Positions 17,182 through 25,727 of a DNA stretch of 64,000 bases are shown in pieces. Below the pieces are notes generated by a model, which had not been told where the DNA came from, did no database searches, and was given only the letters and a program-made list of their open reading frames with translations. The DNA is from Kibdelosporangium persicum. GTDB taxonomy: Bacteria; Actinomycetota; Actinomycetes; Mycobacteriales; Pseudonocardiaceae. Position 1 is the stretch's first letter, and the number at the start of each line of letters is the position of its first letter. The position numbers and the translations under genes are program-made. Where the stretch lies: the NCBI RefSeq assembly GCF_013280595.1, contig NZ_JAAATY010000006.1, positions 62,001-126,000 of the forward strand, in the 5' to 3' direction.

Positions 17182-17248
17182 CTGATGTAAAACAACTTTG
17201 ACACGAGTCAATGTAAAGCACGGCCGACACGGTGTCAAAGCTTCTTTA
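17182..17248 (-). promoter_or_regulatory. Repeat-rich promoter region of the membrane protein-XRE operon
   Basis: CTTTGACAC (17196-17204) and GTGTCAAAG (17232-17240) form an inverted repeat 27 nt apart. TGTAAA occurs at 17186-17191 and 17212-17217, with the inverse TTTACA at 17243-17248. This density of dyads in a short AT-richer gap is typical of an operator region, and the XRE protein is the obvious candidate binder. Confidence 0.5.
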
Positions 17249-17283
17249 CATGGCCCGTGGGGTGGACGTGTGGGGCTCCCCGC

Positions 17284-18282
17284 CTACGCGGGTGAGCTCC
17301 GCCGGGCCGAATCCATGAGCCGGCCGGCAAATGCGACGACGAGGTCACGCAGCTCGTCCGGTCGCTCGATGACGAACGGCAGGTCGAGCGACGCGAGAAC
17401 GGCGGGCAGCCAGTCGAGCCGTTCCGCCCGCAGTTCGACGCGGGACCAGTGCGTGGTGCCCGCATCCGCGCTGCTCGCCGACGGCGGCTCCGTCACGATC
17501 GCGATGCTGGCGGGAAGCCGGGTGCGGATCTGCTCGGCAGTTCCCTGAATCCGCAGAGTCACCTCGTGCCGGTACGGAGCCGTGGCGAGTCCTGTCAGGA
17601 CGCGCTGCGCCGGGTCGAATCCCTCGGGCGGATCGAAAGATCCGGGCAGGGTCCGTGTACTGGCGATGCGATCCAGCCGGAACGTCCGGTCTTCGCCGAT
17701 CGCGGGATCGGTACCCGTCACGTACCACCTGCCCGAGTGGGCGACGAGCCCGTACGGGTGCAGCGTTCGTTCGCTGTGCCGGCCGTCTGCGGCGGTGTAC
17801 CGGATCGAGACCGGCCGGTGGTGGCGCACCGCGTCGGCGATCGAGAGCAGGATCGCGGCCTCCGGAGCGGTCGGTTCACCGGCTGGAGCTGTGAAGGCGA
17901 GAGAACCGAGCACGGCGTCAAGCCTGCGGCCGAGCCGCTCGGGCAGGACCCGCCGGATCTTCGCCGCTGCCGTCTCGCTCGCCGTGCCCGTCGCCGTCGT
18001 CAACCCCGTTCGGCGCCCTGCGACCAGGCCGAGCAGCACGGCGAGTGCTTCGTCGTCGCTCAACATGAGAGGCGGTATGCGGTAACCAGAAGCGAGCCGG
18101 TAACCGCCGTGGCGGCCGCGGACCGATTCGACAGGCACGTCAAGCTCGATGAGGTGGTCGACGTATCGCCGGACCGTGCGCTCGTCCACCTGGAGCCGGT
18201 CGGCGAGTTCGCCCACGGTCCGGATACCGCCCGACTGGAGAAGCTCCAGCAAGGTGAGCACGCGAGCGGTAGGGCGGGGCAT
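17284..18282 (-). CDS. WYL-domain transcriptional regulator (DeoR/YafY type)
   Basis: 332 aa from the ATG at 18280-18282. The open frame continues upstream but only through the divergent VOC gene. An N-terminal winged helix (VLTLLELLQSGGIRTVGELADRLQVDERTVRRYVDHL) is followed by the GRHGGYRLASGYRIPPLMLSDDEA linker typical of YafY-like proteins. The WYL domain contains SIRYTAADGR, HPYGLVAHSGRWYVTGTDP and a C-terminal WCX-like segment. WYL domains bind ligands, often nucleic acids or nucleotides. A perfect 13-bp inverted repeat lies between this gene and the VOC gene and is the likely operator. Confidence 0.92.
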   Translation of the reverse strand: MPRPTARVLTLLELLQSGGIRTVGELADRLQVDERTVRRYVDHLIELDVPVESVRGRHGGYRLASGYRIPPLMLSDDEALAVLLGLVAGRRTGLTTATGTASETAAAKIRRVLPERLGRRLDAVLGSLAFTAPAGEPTAPEAAILLSIADAVRHHRPVSIRYTAADGRHSERTLHPYGLVAHSGRWYVTGTDPAIGEDRTFRLDRIASTRTLPGSFDPPEGFDPAQRVLTGLATAPYRHEVTLRIQGTAEQIRTRLPASIAIVTEPPSASSADAGTTHWSRVELRAERLDWLPAVLASLDLPFVIERPDELRDLVVAFAGRLMDSARRSSPA

Positions 18283-18297
18283 GCCCGGAATTCTCGC

Positions 18298-18330
18298 ACT
18301 TATACCGGGCGGGTTCTGCCCGGTATAAGT
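18298..18330. promoter_or_regulatory. Perfect 13-bp inverted repeat operator between WYL regulator and VOC gene
   Basis: ACTTATACCGGGC (18298-18310) and its exact complement (18318-18330) around a 7-nt spacer. Each arm carries a TATAAG hexamer reading outward, which could be the -10 box of the two divergent promoters, so one bound dimer would cover both. Confidence 0.75.
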
Positions 18331-18375
18331 CGTAGCGTGCGGGTGACAAGCACTGGCAGACCAGGAGAGAACCCC

Positions 18376-18795
18376 ATGGACTTCGTCTCGATCCGGATCA
18401 TCACCGCCGACGTCGCCCGCCTCGTCGAGTTCTACGAGCGCGCCACCGGAGTACGAGCGAGCTGGGCCAACGAGGACTTCGCTGAGCTCAGGACCGCCTC
18501 GGCCACCCTCGCGATCGCCGGCACCCGCACGGTGCCCCTGTTCGCGCCCGGCTCCGCCCGGCCGGCCGACAACCGCAGCGTCATCACCGAGTTCCTGGTC
18601 GACGACGTGGACAGCGTGCACCGCGACCTGACCGGCTTCGTGGACGACTTCGTCACCGAACCCACCACGATGCCCTGGGGCAATCGTGCGCTCCTGGTCC
18701 GCGACCCCGACGGCAACCTGGTCAACTTCTTCACGCCCGTCACCCCGGCGGCGATCGAGAAGTTCGCCCGGCGGAGCCACAACGGTCACTCCTGA
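18376..18795 (+). CDS. VOC family (glyoxalase/bleomycin resistance-like) protein
   Basis: 139 aa, ATG 18376 behind AGGAGAG. One vicinal-oxygen-chelate module pair: MDFVSIRIITADVARLVEFYERATG at the start and LLVRDPDGNLVNFFTPV at the end, the standard VOC landmarks. The DPDGN loop and following region normally provide one metal ligand. Function of such proteins ranges from dioxygenases to drug-binding proteins. Divergent from the WYL regulator with a shared operator, so it is the probable target of that regulator. Overlaps the convergent patatin gene by 10 nt. Confidence 0.88.
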   Translation: MDFVSIRIITADVARLVEFYERATGVRASWANEDFAELRTASATLAIAGTRTVPLFAPGSARPADNRSVITEFLVDDVDSVHRDLTGFVDDFVTEPTTMPWGNRALLVRDPDGNLVNFFTPVTPAAIEKFARRSHNGHS

Positions 18796-20972
18796 GGAGT
18801 CAACCGCATCACGGGATCAACAGGAGCCGCCCCGTCGAACTCGTCAGCCAGGCACGTGCCGGCCATCTCGATGAAGTGATCGTAAGCGCACACGATGTCC
18901 TCGGCGTGCGGCTCGACCACCGGCGGGAACACGGGCCCCACAAACCAGTCCCGCATCGCCGCCGGAATCGGGTAGTGCGCCGTACGTTCCTTGTACAGAG
19001 GCGATCGGGCATCCGCCTGGAGCGCGACCTCACGCCACTCCCGTAACGCGAGCCGCAACCGGATCCACCGGTACCGGTCCGTCCGCGTGAACCCGTCCTC
19101 CTCGTCCGGGTACTGGGCGGTGAACCGTTGCCGCAACGCGTTTCCAGCATCCCGGCCGCGCAACGCCAGTCGCTCGATCACTTCGGGTGACATGAACAGG
19201 TTGGTGCCGCCCTCGCCGGGGCCTTGCGGGATGGTCGCGATCCGGCCACGGAAGCCGGGCAACGCGGACTGCATCGTGTCTCGCCAGTCCAGGAAGGTGT
19301 TCAGGATTCGGCCGGCGAAGCTCAGTGCCGTGTCGCCGATCTCGTTGTACGGCTCACGTGGCTGTGACGCGTCCTGATCGGGCAGGTGGATCTGGCCGGG
19401 TTTGACCGTATGGTCGGCGGACGTCAGGTTGAGTCCGAACGTCGGCCAGCGGGGCAACAGCGAGTCGAAGAAGTGGATGGGGAAGTTGCTCGTGATCCCG
19501 CCGTCGGAGAACCAGTGCGGCGTTCCGTTACGGTACAACGGAATCGGGCTGATCAGCCCGGGCAGTGGCAGGCTCATCCGGGCGGCGAGCACAACCGGCA
19601 TGTCGCACGGCTGGGGCAGCCACTGCAACGTCACGGACTTGTGTTCGGGGCATGGTGTTCCGTCCACCGCCACCGTGGACATCTGCGTGATGATCCGGTC
19701 GGGCACCAGTCCGCGCAGGCACTCCGGGCAGAACTGCCAGCGTTCCGCTGCCGGGAACGGCAACTGGTGCGGGCGGCCGGCGTTGAGGTCCGTGGTCATC
19801 AAGGCGAGGTTGATCACTCGGTGGGGGACGTCCGGGCAGTACTCCGGGTCGTCGGGGACACGCGGTTTCCCCGGGCCACGCCAGAGATCGCCAAACGTCA
19901 GCGCACGCCTGTGGTCGATGCCCGCGAGGTCGTCGATCCGGTCGGCCAGCCACGTGACCAGCGGCGGCACCTTCGCCGACGGCATGCCACTCATCCGGTC
20001 GAGCGTGCCGGGTGAATACTCCATCGCGCCGGGGACCACGCCGAACCGGTGCTTGCGGTACTGCATCACCAGGGGCCACGACGCGACGCCGTAGATCACG
20101 GCGAACGCGGCCACCATCCCGAACGTCAACACCAGCCAGAACAGGATCAGCACCGCGCCCGCGACGAACCAGCCGGATGCGTCCATGTCGTACAGCGGTA
20201 TCCCGCCGAACCCGAGGGCCAGCGGTACCAGGAAGAACAACGTCATCTTCCCGAATCTGGCCGCGGTGACCTGGTACGCCCACGCCGCCGCGGCGACGAC
20301 CAGCACGGCCAGCGGAATCGCGACGATCCACAGTGAACCGTTCCAGCTGGACGGCGGCACCACCCAACGCAGCGAATACGGCCCAACGAGCCATAACGCG
20401 AACATCGCGAGCAACGCGAAGGTGGCCAACGGCTTGACAGCGAACAACAATGCCGTGAACACCGCGGTGAACCGCCGCCGTCCCGTCGTCGCCGGGCTTT
20501 GCAGCAACGCGGTGAACAGCCGGTAAGCCTTGTGCAGTGCCGGTTTCGGCTGGAACAGGGCAGGCAGGCGCCAGCGGTCGGCGCCGGTGCCGGAGACCAG
20601 CCACTGGATCATCCCGGCCAGGCCCGCGAAGCCCGGTCGCACGGCGTCGCCGGTGACCGGCTCGGCCGGTTCGGCATGCCGGCCGTACTCGGCCGCGGCT
20701 GTGGCTGCGGCGCCGATCGCGCCCGCGGACGCGCCACCGACGTTGCGGAACACATAATGCTCGGCCAACGCGCACACGGCGAGCGGGTAGATCACGCCAC
20801 TGGTCGTGCCGCCTCGCATGGTCAGGTCGCAGGATCTGCCGACGTATTCCAGGTAGGCCTCGGGATCGTGCTTCGCCAGTTCGTCCGCCGCGGCCGGCGA
20901 CATCCGGAGCAGGCCCCTGTCGACGGCGATGTGGTAACGATCCGGGCGTTCGTAATCGTCGATGGAGCTCAT
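18786..20972 (-). CDS. Membrane-embedded patatin-like phospholipase
   Basis: 728 aa, ATG at 20970-20972 preceded by GGGAGGAACAG. The patatin lipase elements are present but widely separated: an oxyanion-type loop RGGTTSGVIYPLA near residue 54, the nucleophile elbow GGASAGAIGA near residue 80 (Ser in GASAG), and the catalytic Asp in SDGGITSNFPI. About four hydrophobic segments lie between the elbow and the Asp (for example TFALLAMFALWLVGPY, IVAIPLAVLVVAAAAWAY, TLFFLVPLALGFGG). A cysteine-rich stretch (FCPECL, PCPEH, QPCDMP) that could bind zinc also lies there. The catalytic pair suggests an acyl hydrolase at the membrane. Downstream of the two-component genes by 54 nt, same strand. Confidence 0.82.
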   Translation of the reverse strand: MSSIDDYERPDRYHIAVDRGLLRMSPAAADELAKHDPEAYLEYVGRSCDLTMRGGTTSGVIYPLAVCALAEHYVFRNVGGASAGAIGAAATAAAEYGRHAEPAEPVTGDAVRPGFAGLAGMIQWLVSGTGADRWRLPALFQPKPALHKAYRLFTALLQSPATTGRRRFTAVFTALLFAVKPLATFALLAMFALWLVGPYSLRWVVPPSSWNGSLWIVAIPLAVLVVAAAAWAYQVTAARFGKMTLFFLVPLALGFGGIPLYDMDASGWFVAGAVLILFWLVLTFGMVAAFAVIYGVASWPLVMQYRKHRFGVVPGAMEYSPGTLDRMSGMPSAKVPPLVTWLADRIDDLAGIDHRRALTFGDLWRGPGKPRVPDDPEYCPDVPHRVINLALMTTDLNAGRPHQLPFPAAERWQFCPECLRGLVPDRIITQMSTVAVDGTPCPEHKSVTLQWLPQPCDMPVVLAARMSLPLPGLISPIPLYRNGTPHWFSDGGITSNFPIHFFDSLLPRWPTFGLNLTSADHTVKPGQIHLPDQDASQPREPYNEIGDTALSFAGRILNTFLDWRDTMQSALPGFRGRIATIPQGPGEGGTNLFMSPEVIERLALRGRDAGNALRQRFTAQYPDEEDGFTRTDRYRWIRLRLALREWREVALQADARSPLYKERTAHYPIPAAMRDWFVGPVFPPVVEPHAEDIVCAYDHFIEMAGTCLADEFDGAAPVDPVMRLTPQE

Positions 20973-21026
20973 CTGTTCCTCCCGGCGCCGTGCTCGTTGT
21001 CCTTATCGGCCGGGGTGGACAGTGGC

Positions 21027-21674
21027 TCATGCCTCCGAACGGGCAAGATACCTCAGCACGGCGCTGACTCTCCGGTTGCTGGCCGGACTTTCGATGCCGA
21101 GCTTACGAAAGATCTTCCCGGTGTGGGTGACGACCGTGCTGACCGCGACCGTCAGCCGGTCCGCGATACCCTGATCGGACAATCCCTCGGCCATCAGCGC
21201 CAGCACGTCCCGCTCGCGGTCGGTCAGCTGCCCGAGCGGTTCACCGCCGGGCCGGTGCAGCAGCGCGGACACCACGTCGGGATCGACGGCGGTGCCGCCG
21301 GCGGCCAGCCGGTGCAGGATGTCGTTGAGCATCCTGGCGTTCGGCACGTTCTGCTTGAGCAGGTACCCCACCTTGGCCGTGGTGCCGTCCAGCAGCGTCG
21401 TGGCGTACGAGTGCTCGACATACTGCGACAGCACCAATGCAGCGACATTCGAGTGACGGGTGCGGATCTTCGCGGCCAGCCGGAGACCTTCGTCACGGAA
21501 CGTCGGCGGCAGCTTCACGTCCAGAATGGCCACGTCGGGCTGGTGCCTGCCGACCAGTGGCAGCACCTGCTCCGCCTGCTCCGCCGTCCCGGCCACCTCG
21601 TGCCCGAGCGTGGTCAGCAGCCGGACCAGGCCTTCCCGGACGAACAACGAGTCCTCGGCGATGATCACCCGCAC
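21027..21674 (-). CDS. NarL/FixJ-type response regulator
   Basis: 215 aa. The receiver domain starts MRVIIAEDSLFVREGL with acidic pocket E7-D8, phosphoacceptor D52 (VAILDVKLPP) and conserved Lys in LLKQNV. The C-terminal LuxR-type helix-turn-helix is LTDRERDVLALMAEGLSDQGIADRL then VSTVVTHTGKIFRKLGI. It overlaps the histidine kinase gene by 10 nt, so the two form a coupled pair and the kinase is its likely phosphodonor. Targets unknown; the patatin gene 54 nt downstream may be cotranscribed. Confidence 0.94.
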   Translation of the reverse strand: MRVIIAEDSLFVREGLVRLLTTLGHEVAGTAEQAEQVLPLVGRHQPDVAILDVKLPPTFRDEGLRLAAKIRTRHSNVAALVLSQYVEHSYATTLLDGTTAKVGYLLKQNVPNARMLNDILHRLAAGGTAVDPDVVSALLHRPGGEPLGQLTDRERDVLALMAEGLSDQGIADRLTVAVSTVVTHTGKIFRKLGIESPASNRRVSAVLRYLARSEA

Positions 21675-23356
21675 GGCAGCTCCACCTCCACGACCGTTCC
21701 CACCCCGAGCGGACTGTCGAGCCGCAGGACGCCGTCGATCGCCGCGACCCGGTCCGCCAGTCCGGTCAGCCCTGAACCGGCGGCGAAGTCCGCGCCGCCC
21801 TTGCCGTCGTCCTCGACGCGCACCCGTATCTGACCGTCCGCGTATGTGATCCGTATGTCGATCTCGCTCGCCTTGGCGTGCCGCACTGTGTTCGCCAGTG
21901 CTTCGCTCACCACGAAGTACGCGGTCGCCTTCGTGGCGTCGCTCAGCTCGGGCAGCTCGTCGATCCGGACGCGAGCCCGCACCGGGACACGGACCACCAG
22001 TTGTTCGACGGCGGCCTTCAGTCCCTGGATGGTCAGCACCGCGGGATGGATGCCCCGAGCCAGCTCGCGCAGCTCCTGGGTGGCCAGTCGCAGCTCCGCC
22101 TCGGCCTCGTCGAGCAGTTCCTTCGTCTCCGTGCCCGCGTCGGTCAACGAATGCCGCAGCAAACTGAGGATCAGCCCGACCGAGAGCATCCGTTGCTGGG
22201 CGCCGTCGTGCAGGTCGCGTTCGAGCTTCCGGCGGGCTTCGTCGCCCGCGGTGACCAGCCGGGCCCGGGAGGCGCGGACCTGGGCGAGCTGCGCCCGGAC
22301 AGCGGCCTGCAACCGGGCGTTCTCCAGGGCGAGACCCACGGCCGCGCTGACCGCTTCCAGCAGCTGCGGCTCGGCGCGCAGGCTCGGGTCGTGCACGATG
22401 ACGCCGAGCGGATCGCCGCGATCGCCGACGACGGTCAGGTGGTCAGCCGGAATGTCGTCCGGAACCTCCGCGCGGATACGGACGCTCGGGTCGCCGAGCG
22501 CCTGGGACACCGCGTCGGAGAGCCGGCCCGCCGGCATGTACTGGATTCGCCGGATCAGGTCGGACACCCTGGCCTCGTCCAGCCGTTCCCGCACCAGGCC
22601 GAGGAAGAACGCCGCCGGAACGGCCACGAGCGAGGCGAACTGGGCCAGCGCCAGCGTCGGGTTGAGGTCGTTGGTCCCGGTGGCGGCGAACACGCCGACC
22701 AACGCGAACAACAATGCGGTCAGAACCATTGCGACAGCGGGAAACGCCAGTACGCGCCGCTGCCGCCGACTGGCTGTGATCATCCTCCGCACGATCACGG
22801 ACGCGCCGACGAGCGTGAGCACCGCTGAACCCAGACCAGCCAGCTGGCTGGTCAAGCCGGCGAGCGCCGGGCTGTCGACGAGCGGCAGCGGAGTGCAGAC
22901 GTCCCGGCAGTCCCCGCTGGGGCGGACCGGCCCCGCCAGGGCCTGGAGCACGACCATCACCGCGCCGAACGCGTAACCGCCGACCATCACGGTGCGCCCC
23001 GACCGATCACGCACGTGCCCGGACGGATATGCCAGAAAGACGTGTGCGCCCAGGGGAAGCTGCAAGGCGGTGAGCACGTAGGCGACGGTGACCACGACCT
23101 GGAGCCCGGCCGAACCCGTTTCCAGGGCGAACGCGGCAGGCGCGGTCGACGCCAACAGCAGGCCCAAAGTCATCATGAGCACGCGCATCGGCGTGCCCGG
23201 CCTGATCCGGCCGGCGAAGTACCCGGCGGCCAGCCAGGCCGCGATCTGGGCGATCTCCTTGAGGTCGAACAGCGTTCCGTAGCTGCCGAACCGGTGCGCC
23301 AGCCAGCCGTCGAAGATCGTCAACGCCAGCCCGGCGGCCAGGATCAGCCGGGCCAC
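21665..23356 (-). CDS. Membrane sensor histidine kinase (HisKA_3/NarX-type)
   Basis: 563 aa, GTG start at 23354-23356, inside the end of the receiver gene. About seven to eight hydrophobic segments occupy residues 1-255, with a small Cys-containing extracellular loop (GDCRDVC near 149-154). Then a GAF-like or linker region, then the dimerisation/phosphoacceptor helix with H383 in ERDLHDGAQQRM, and a C-terminal HATPase_c domain (VSEALANTVRHAKAS, VRVEDDGKGG, GSGLTGLADRVAAI). Phosphorylates the NarL-type regulator encoded immediately downstream. The ligand sensed by the membrane part is unknown. Confidence 0.93.
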   Translation of the reverse strand: MARLILAAGLALTIFDGWLAHRFGSYGTLFDLKEIAQIAAWLAAGYFAGRIRPGTPMRVLMMTLGLLLASTAPAAFALETGSAGLQVVVTVAYVLTALQLPLGAHVFLAYPSGHVRDRSGRTVMVGGYAFGAVMVVLQALAGPVRPSGDCRDVCTPLPLVDSPALAGLTSQLAGLGSAVLTLVGASVIVRRMITASRRQRRVLAFPAVAMVLTALLFALVGVFAATGTNDLNPTLALAQFASLVAVPAAFFLGLVRERLDEARVSDLIRRIQYMPAGRLSDAVSQALGDPSVRIRAEVPDDIPADHLTVVGDRGDPLGVIVHDPSLRAEPQLLEAVSAAVGLALENARLQAAVRAQLAQVRASRARLVTAGDEARRKLERDLHDGAQQRMLSVGLILSLLRHSLTDAGTETKELLDEAEAELRLATQELRELARGIHPAVLTIQGLKAAVEQLVVRVPVRARVRIDELPELSDATKATAYFVVSEALANTVRHAKASEIDIRITYADGQIRVRVEDDGKGGADFAAGSGLTGLADRVAAIDGVLRLDSPLGVGTVVEVELPCG

Positions 23357-23709
23357 GGGGGCAGGCCGGCGAGGTCGGCCAGGCGTTGGCCGGACAGGTC
23401 CTCCTTGGCCAGGAACCCGGCGACCGGGGCGGTGTCCACCCTGGTGCCCAGCTCGGCACGGGTGAGACTGGAGATCAGCACGACCCGGGGCGGCGACGGC
23501 AACCCGGCCAGCTCGTGTGCGACCACAAAACCATCCATATCAGGCAGCAGGACGTCGAGCACCACGACTTGCGGACACAACTGTTCAGTCATCGCCAGGG
23601 CCTCCCGGCCGTTACCGGCCTCCCCGACGACGTCCATCCCACAGGCCTCCAGCAGCCGACGGGCCACCCGCCGGAACCCGGCGTGGTCGTCGACGATGAG
23701 GATGCGCAC
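23344..23709 (-). CDS. Stand-alone CheY-like receiver protein
   Basis: 121 aa consisting only of a receiver domain: MRILIVDDHAGFRRVARRLLEA, phosphoacceptor D52 in VVVLDVLLPDMDG, Ser in VLISS and Lys in FLAKEDL. No output domain follows, and the gene ends with a stop 13 nt into the kinase gene. First gene of the operon receiver-kinase-NarL regulator. It could act as a phosphate sink, or as an input controlling the kinase. Its promoter is shared with the divergent pseudokinase gene. Confidence 0.88.
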   Translation of the reverse strand: MRILIVDDHAGFRRVARRLLEACGMDVVGEAGNGREALAMTEQLCPQVVVLDVLLPDMDGFVVAHELAGLPSPPRVVLISSLTRAELGTRVDTAPVAGFLAKEDLSGQRLADLAGLPPWPG

Positions 23710-23834
23710 CCGTCCATCGTGCCTCGCGCGGCCGCCGGATGAATCTTCGGCGGGCGAATCTCCTGGTTTCCCATGACGCGCCGCTGCGGCGTTCGGAGCA
23801 AGGTGTGCTGGCGAACCTGCCAGGGGAGGTCAAG

Positions 23835-25727
23835 GTGATTCCCGGATACTCGGTGATCGAACAGCTCGACGAAGACCCGGTCGCGACGACGTACCTGGTC
23901 AGTGACGGCGGTGAAGCCGTGCTGACGGTGGCCAGGCAGGCGGTCCCGCCGGACGGCCGGACGGCGTTCCGGCAGTGGGCGAACGCCTTGCTGGGCATCG
24001 CCGACGGCCCGGGCATCGCGCGTGTGCACGCCGCGGACATCACCGCCGACGGGAAGCCGTATCTGGTCGTCGCGACCGGCGATGTGCTGGGGGACCTGTT
24101 GCAGGAACAGGGACCATTGCCGTTGGCGACGGTATGCCAGCACGCGTTGACGTTGGCTGACGGCCTCGCGCGGGCACATGCGGCCGACGTGTTCCATGGA
24201 ACCGTGCAACCGGCGACAGTGCTGGTGCTGGACGAATCCGCGGCACTCGCGGGATTCGGCGCAGTCGCTCCCGGGTTGACCGTCGCGACGGCCGCGGACG
24301 CGTACACACCGCCGGAGCATCTTCCTGACGCGTTCGTGCAACGCGCGGTCGCCACCGCGGCTGGTGACGTCTATCAGTTGGCGCTCACCACATATGTCGC
24401 ATTAGGAGGCGTTGTGCCGTGGGAGGCTTCGCCGTTGGACCTCGGGACACGAACTACGCCGCTGGCGGACGTGCCTGGTGTCGAGGGCGGGTTGGTCGAG
24501 TTGTTGCGTGCCGCGACAGCGCCCGATCCGGTGTTGCGGCCGACTGCGGAGCAGTTCCGTGATCACTTGGCCGCGCTTCAGGTGGAGGGTGAGTCGCGGA
24601 ATCGCGTGATCCCGCCGGAACTGCTGGCCGGACGCGGTGTTCGCAAGGTGGGCCGCCGCACGGCGGCGCTGGTTGCCTTGGCGGGAGGCGGGCTCAGCGC
24701 GACCACCACTGCGTTCTTGGGACGATCGGCGACCACCGCGTCAACGCCGACAGCACTGCCTGTCATCGCTGCGCTGCCTGCCGTTGGTCCAGCCATTCCG
24801 GCTGCCACAGCTGCCACGGTGGCCACGGCCGCTGCCACGACGTCGATCACGAAGGTCGTCGTGATCACCGCGTTGACCGTCGTTGTCGGCGGGGGAGCGG
24901 GTATCGCGATTCCGCAGTTCCTGGACGGCGCGCCGTGTGACTCCGTTGTCGGCGACCGCTCGAACAACACCGTTCTCGTCGACTCGGCCAAGTTCCTGAG
25001 CACGGGCAGCTACGGGTTCACCTTGCGCTATGGCAAGGAAGTGGACGCCGAAGGCGCGTTCGACTCCGCCGCGCGCCGGGCTTCGGTGGTGTTGAAACCG
25101 CCGGGCGAGTACGTCGGCGAGATCCGGCTGGACGGCGACGACCTGGCGATGACCGGACCGGTCGCGAAAACCCCGCCAGGGCAGTGGAAGCACCAGAAGG
25201 CGAGCTCGAACGTGGTCGCCAGGACCGTGCTCGCGGTTCCCGAGACCGTTCCGGAGCTGCTCGGCAGGACCGAGCAGGTCCAGCGGGACGGCTGCACCTT
25301 CACCGGCCAGTTCGAGCAGGCCCGGTTCGAGGCGACGATCGAGGAGACGGCCGGGGATCTGCGCAGCCTGCGGATCGACCGGCTTGACCTCGACCTGAGG
25401 ATCACGGCCGCGGTGCCCCCGGCCGAGATGCCCACGACCTCCGCACCGCCTGCCCGCACGAACCTGACCGGACGGTGGGAGAAGGGAAATGTCTCGCTGC
25501 TGATCAACAGTCAGGAGTCCGCCGCCGGAATCATGCGGGCAGGTGAGCCGATCTGCACAGGCAGGCCGGCGGGCGCGGGCACGAAGACCGAGATCCCGGT
25601 GAACTGCCTGCCGGGCACAGCACGGCCGCAGCAGTTCCGGCTGCGTGTCGAACTGGTCGACAACGAGCACGTCTCGGTCAGCGGCAACGTCCAGTTCGCC
25701 GGAACCTACCGGCTCGCCCAAAGCTGA
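23835..25727 (+). CDS. Membrane-anchored serine/threonine pseudokinase
   Basis: 630 aa from GTG 23835, chosen because AGGGGAGG lies six bases upstream and the kinase fold begins at once (VIPGYSVIEQLDED). An in-frame ATG at 23739 is possible. The N-terminal 250 residues follow the bacterial Ser/Thr kinase fold but lack catalytic residues. The beta-3 lysine is missing (VLTVARQAV). HRD is replaced by FHGTVQPAT (121-122). DFG is replaced by GFG (140-142). The APE-like TPPEHL and DVYQLALTTYVAL helix remain. A TM segment lies near 339-358, followed by an extracellular domain with cysteines and a Pro/Thr linker. The stop overlaps the start of a caspase-like protease, so they are partners. Confidence 0.85.
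   Translation: MIPGYSVIEQLDEDPVATTYLVSDGGEAVLTVARQAVPPDGRTAFRQWANALLGIADGPGIARVHAADITADGKPYLVVATGDVLGDLLQEQGPLPLATVCQHALTLADGLARAHAADVFHGTVQPATVLVLDESAALAGFGAVAPGLTVATAADAYTPPEHLPDAFVQRAVATAAGDVYQLALTTYVALGGVVPWEASPLDLGTRTTPLADVPGVEGGLVELLRAATAPDPVLRPTAEQFRDHLAALQVEGESRNRVIPPELLAGRGVRKVGRRTAALVALAGGGLSATTTAFLGRSATTASTPTALPVIAALPAVGPAIPAATAATVATAAATTSITKVVVITALTVVVGGGAGIAIPQFLDGAPCDSVVGDRSNNTVLVDSAKFLSTGSYGFTLRYGKEVDAEGAFDSAARRASVVLKPPGEYVGEIRLDGDDLAMTGPVAKTPPGQWKHQKASSNVVARTVLAVPETVPELLGRTEQVQRDGCTFTGQFEQARFEATIEETAGDLRSLRIDRLDLDLRITAAVPPAEMPTTSAPPARTNLTGRWEKGNVSLLINSQESAAGIMRAGEPICTGRPAGAGTKTEIPVNCLPGTARPQQFRLRVELVDNEHVSVSGNVQFAGTYRLAQS

Noticed and set aside
23710..23834. Upstream ATG start (23739) for the pseudokinase
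   Set aside because: The GTG at 23835 has a strong ribosome site and begins the fold; the added residues have no similarity.
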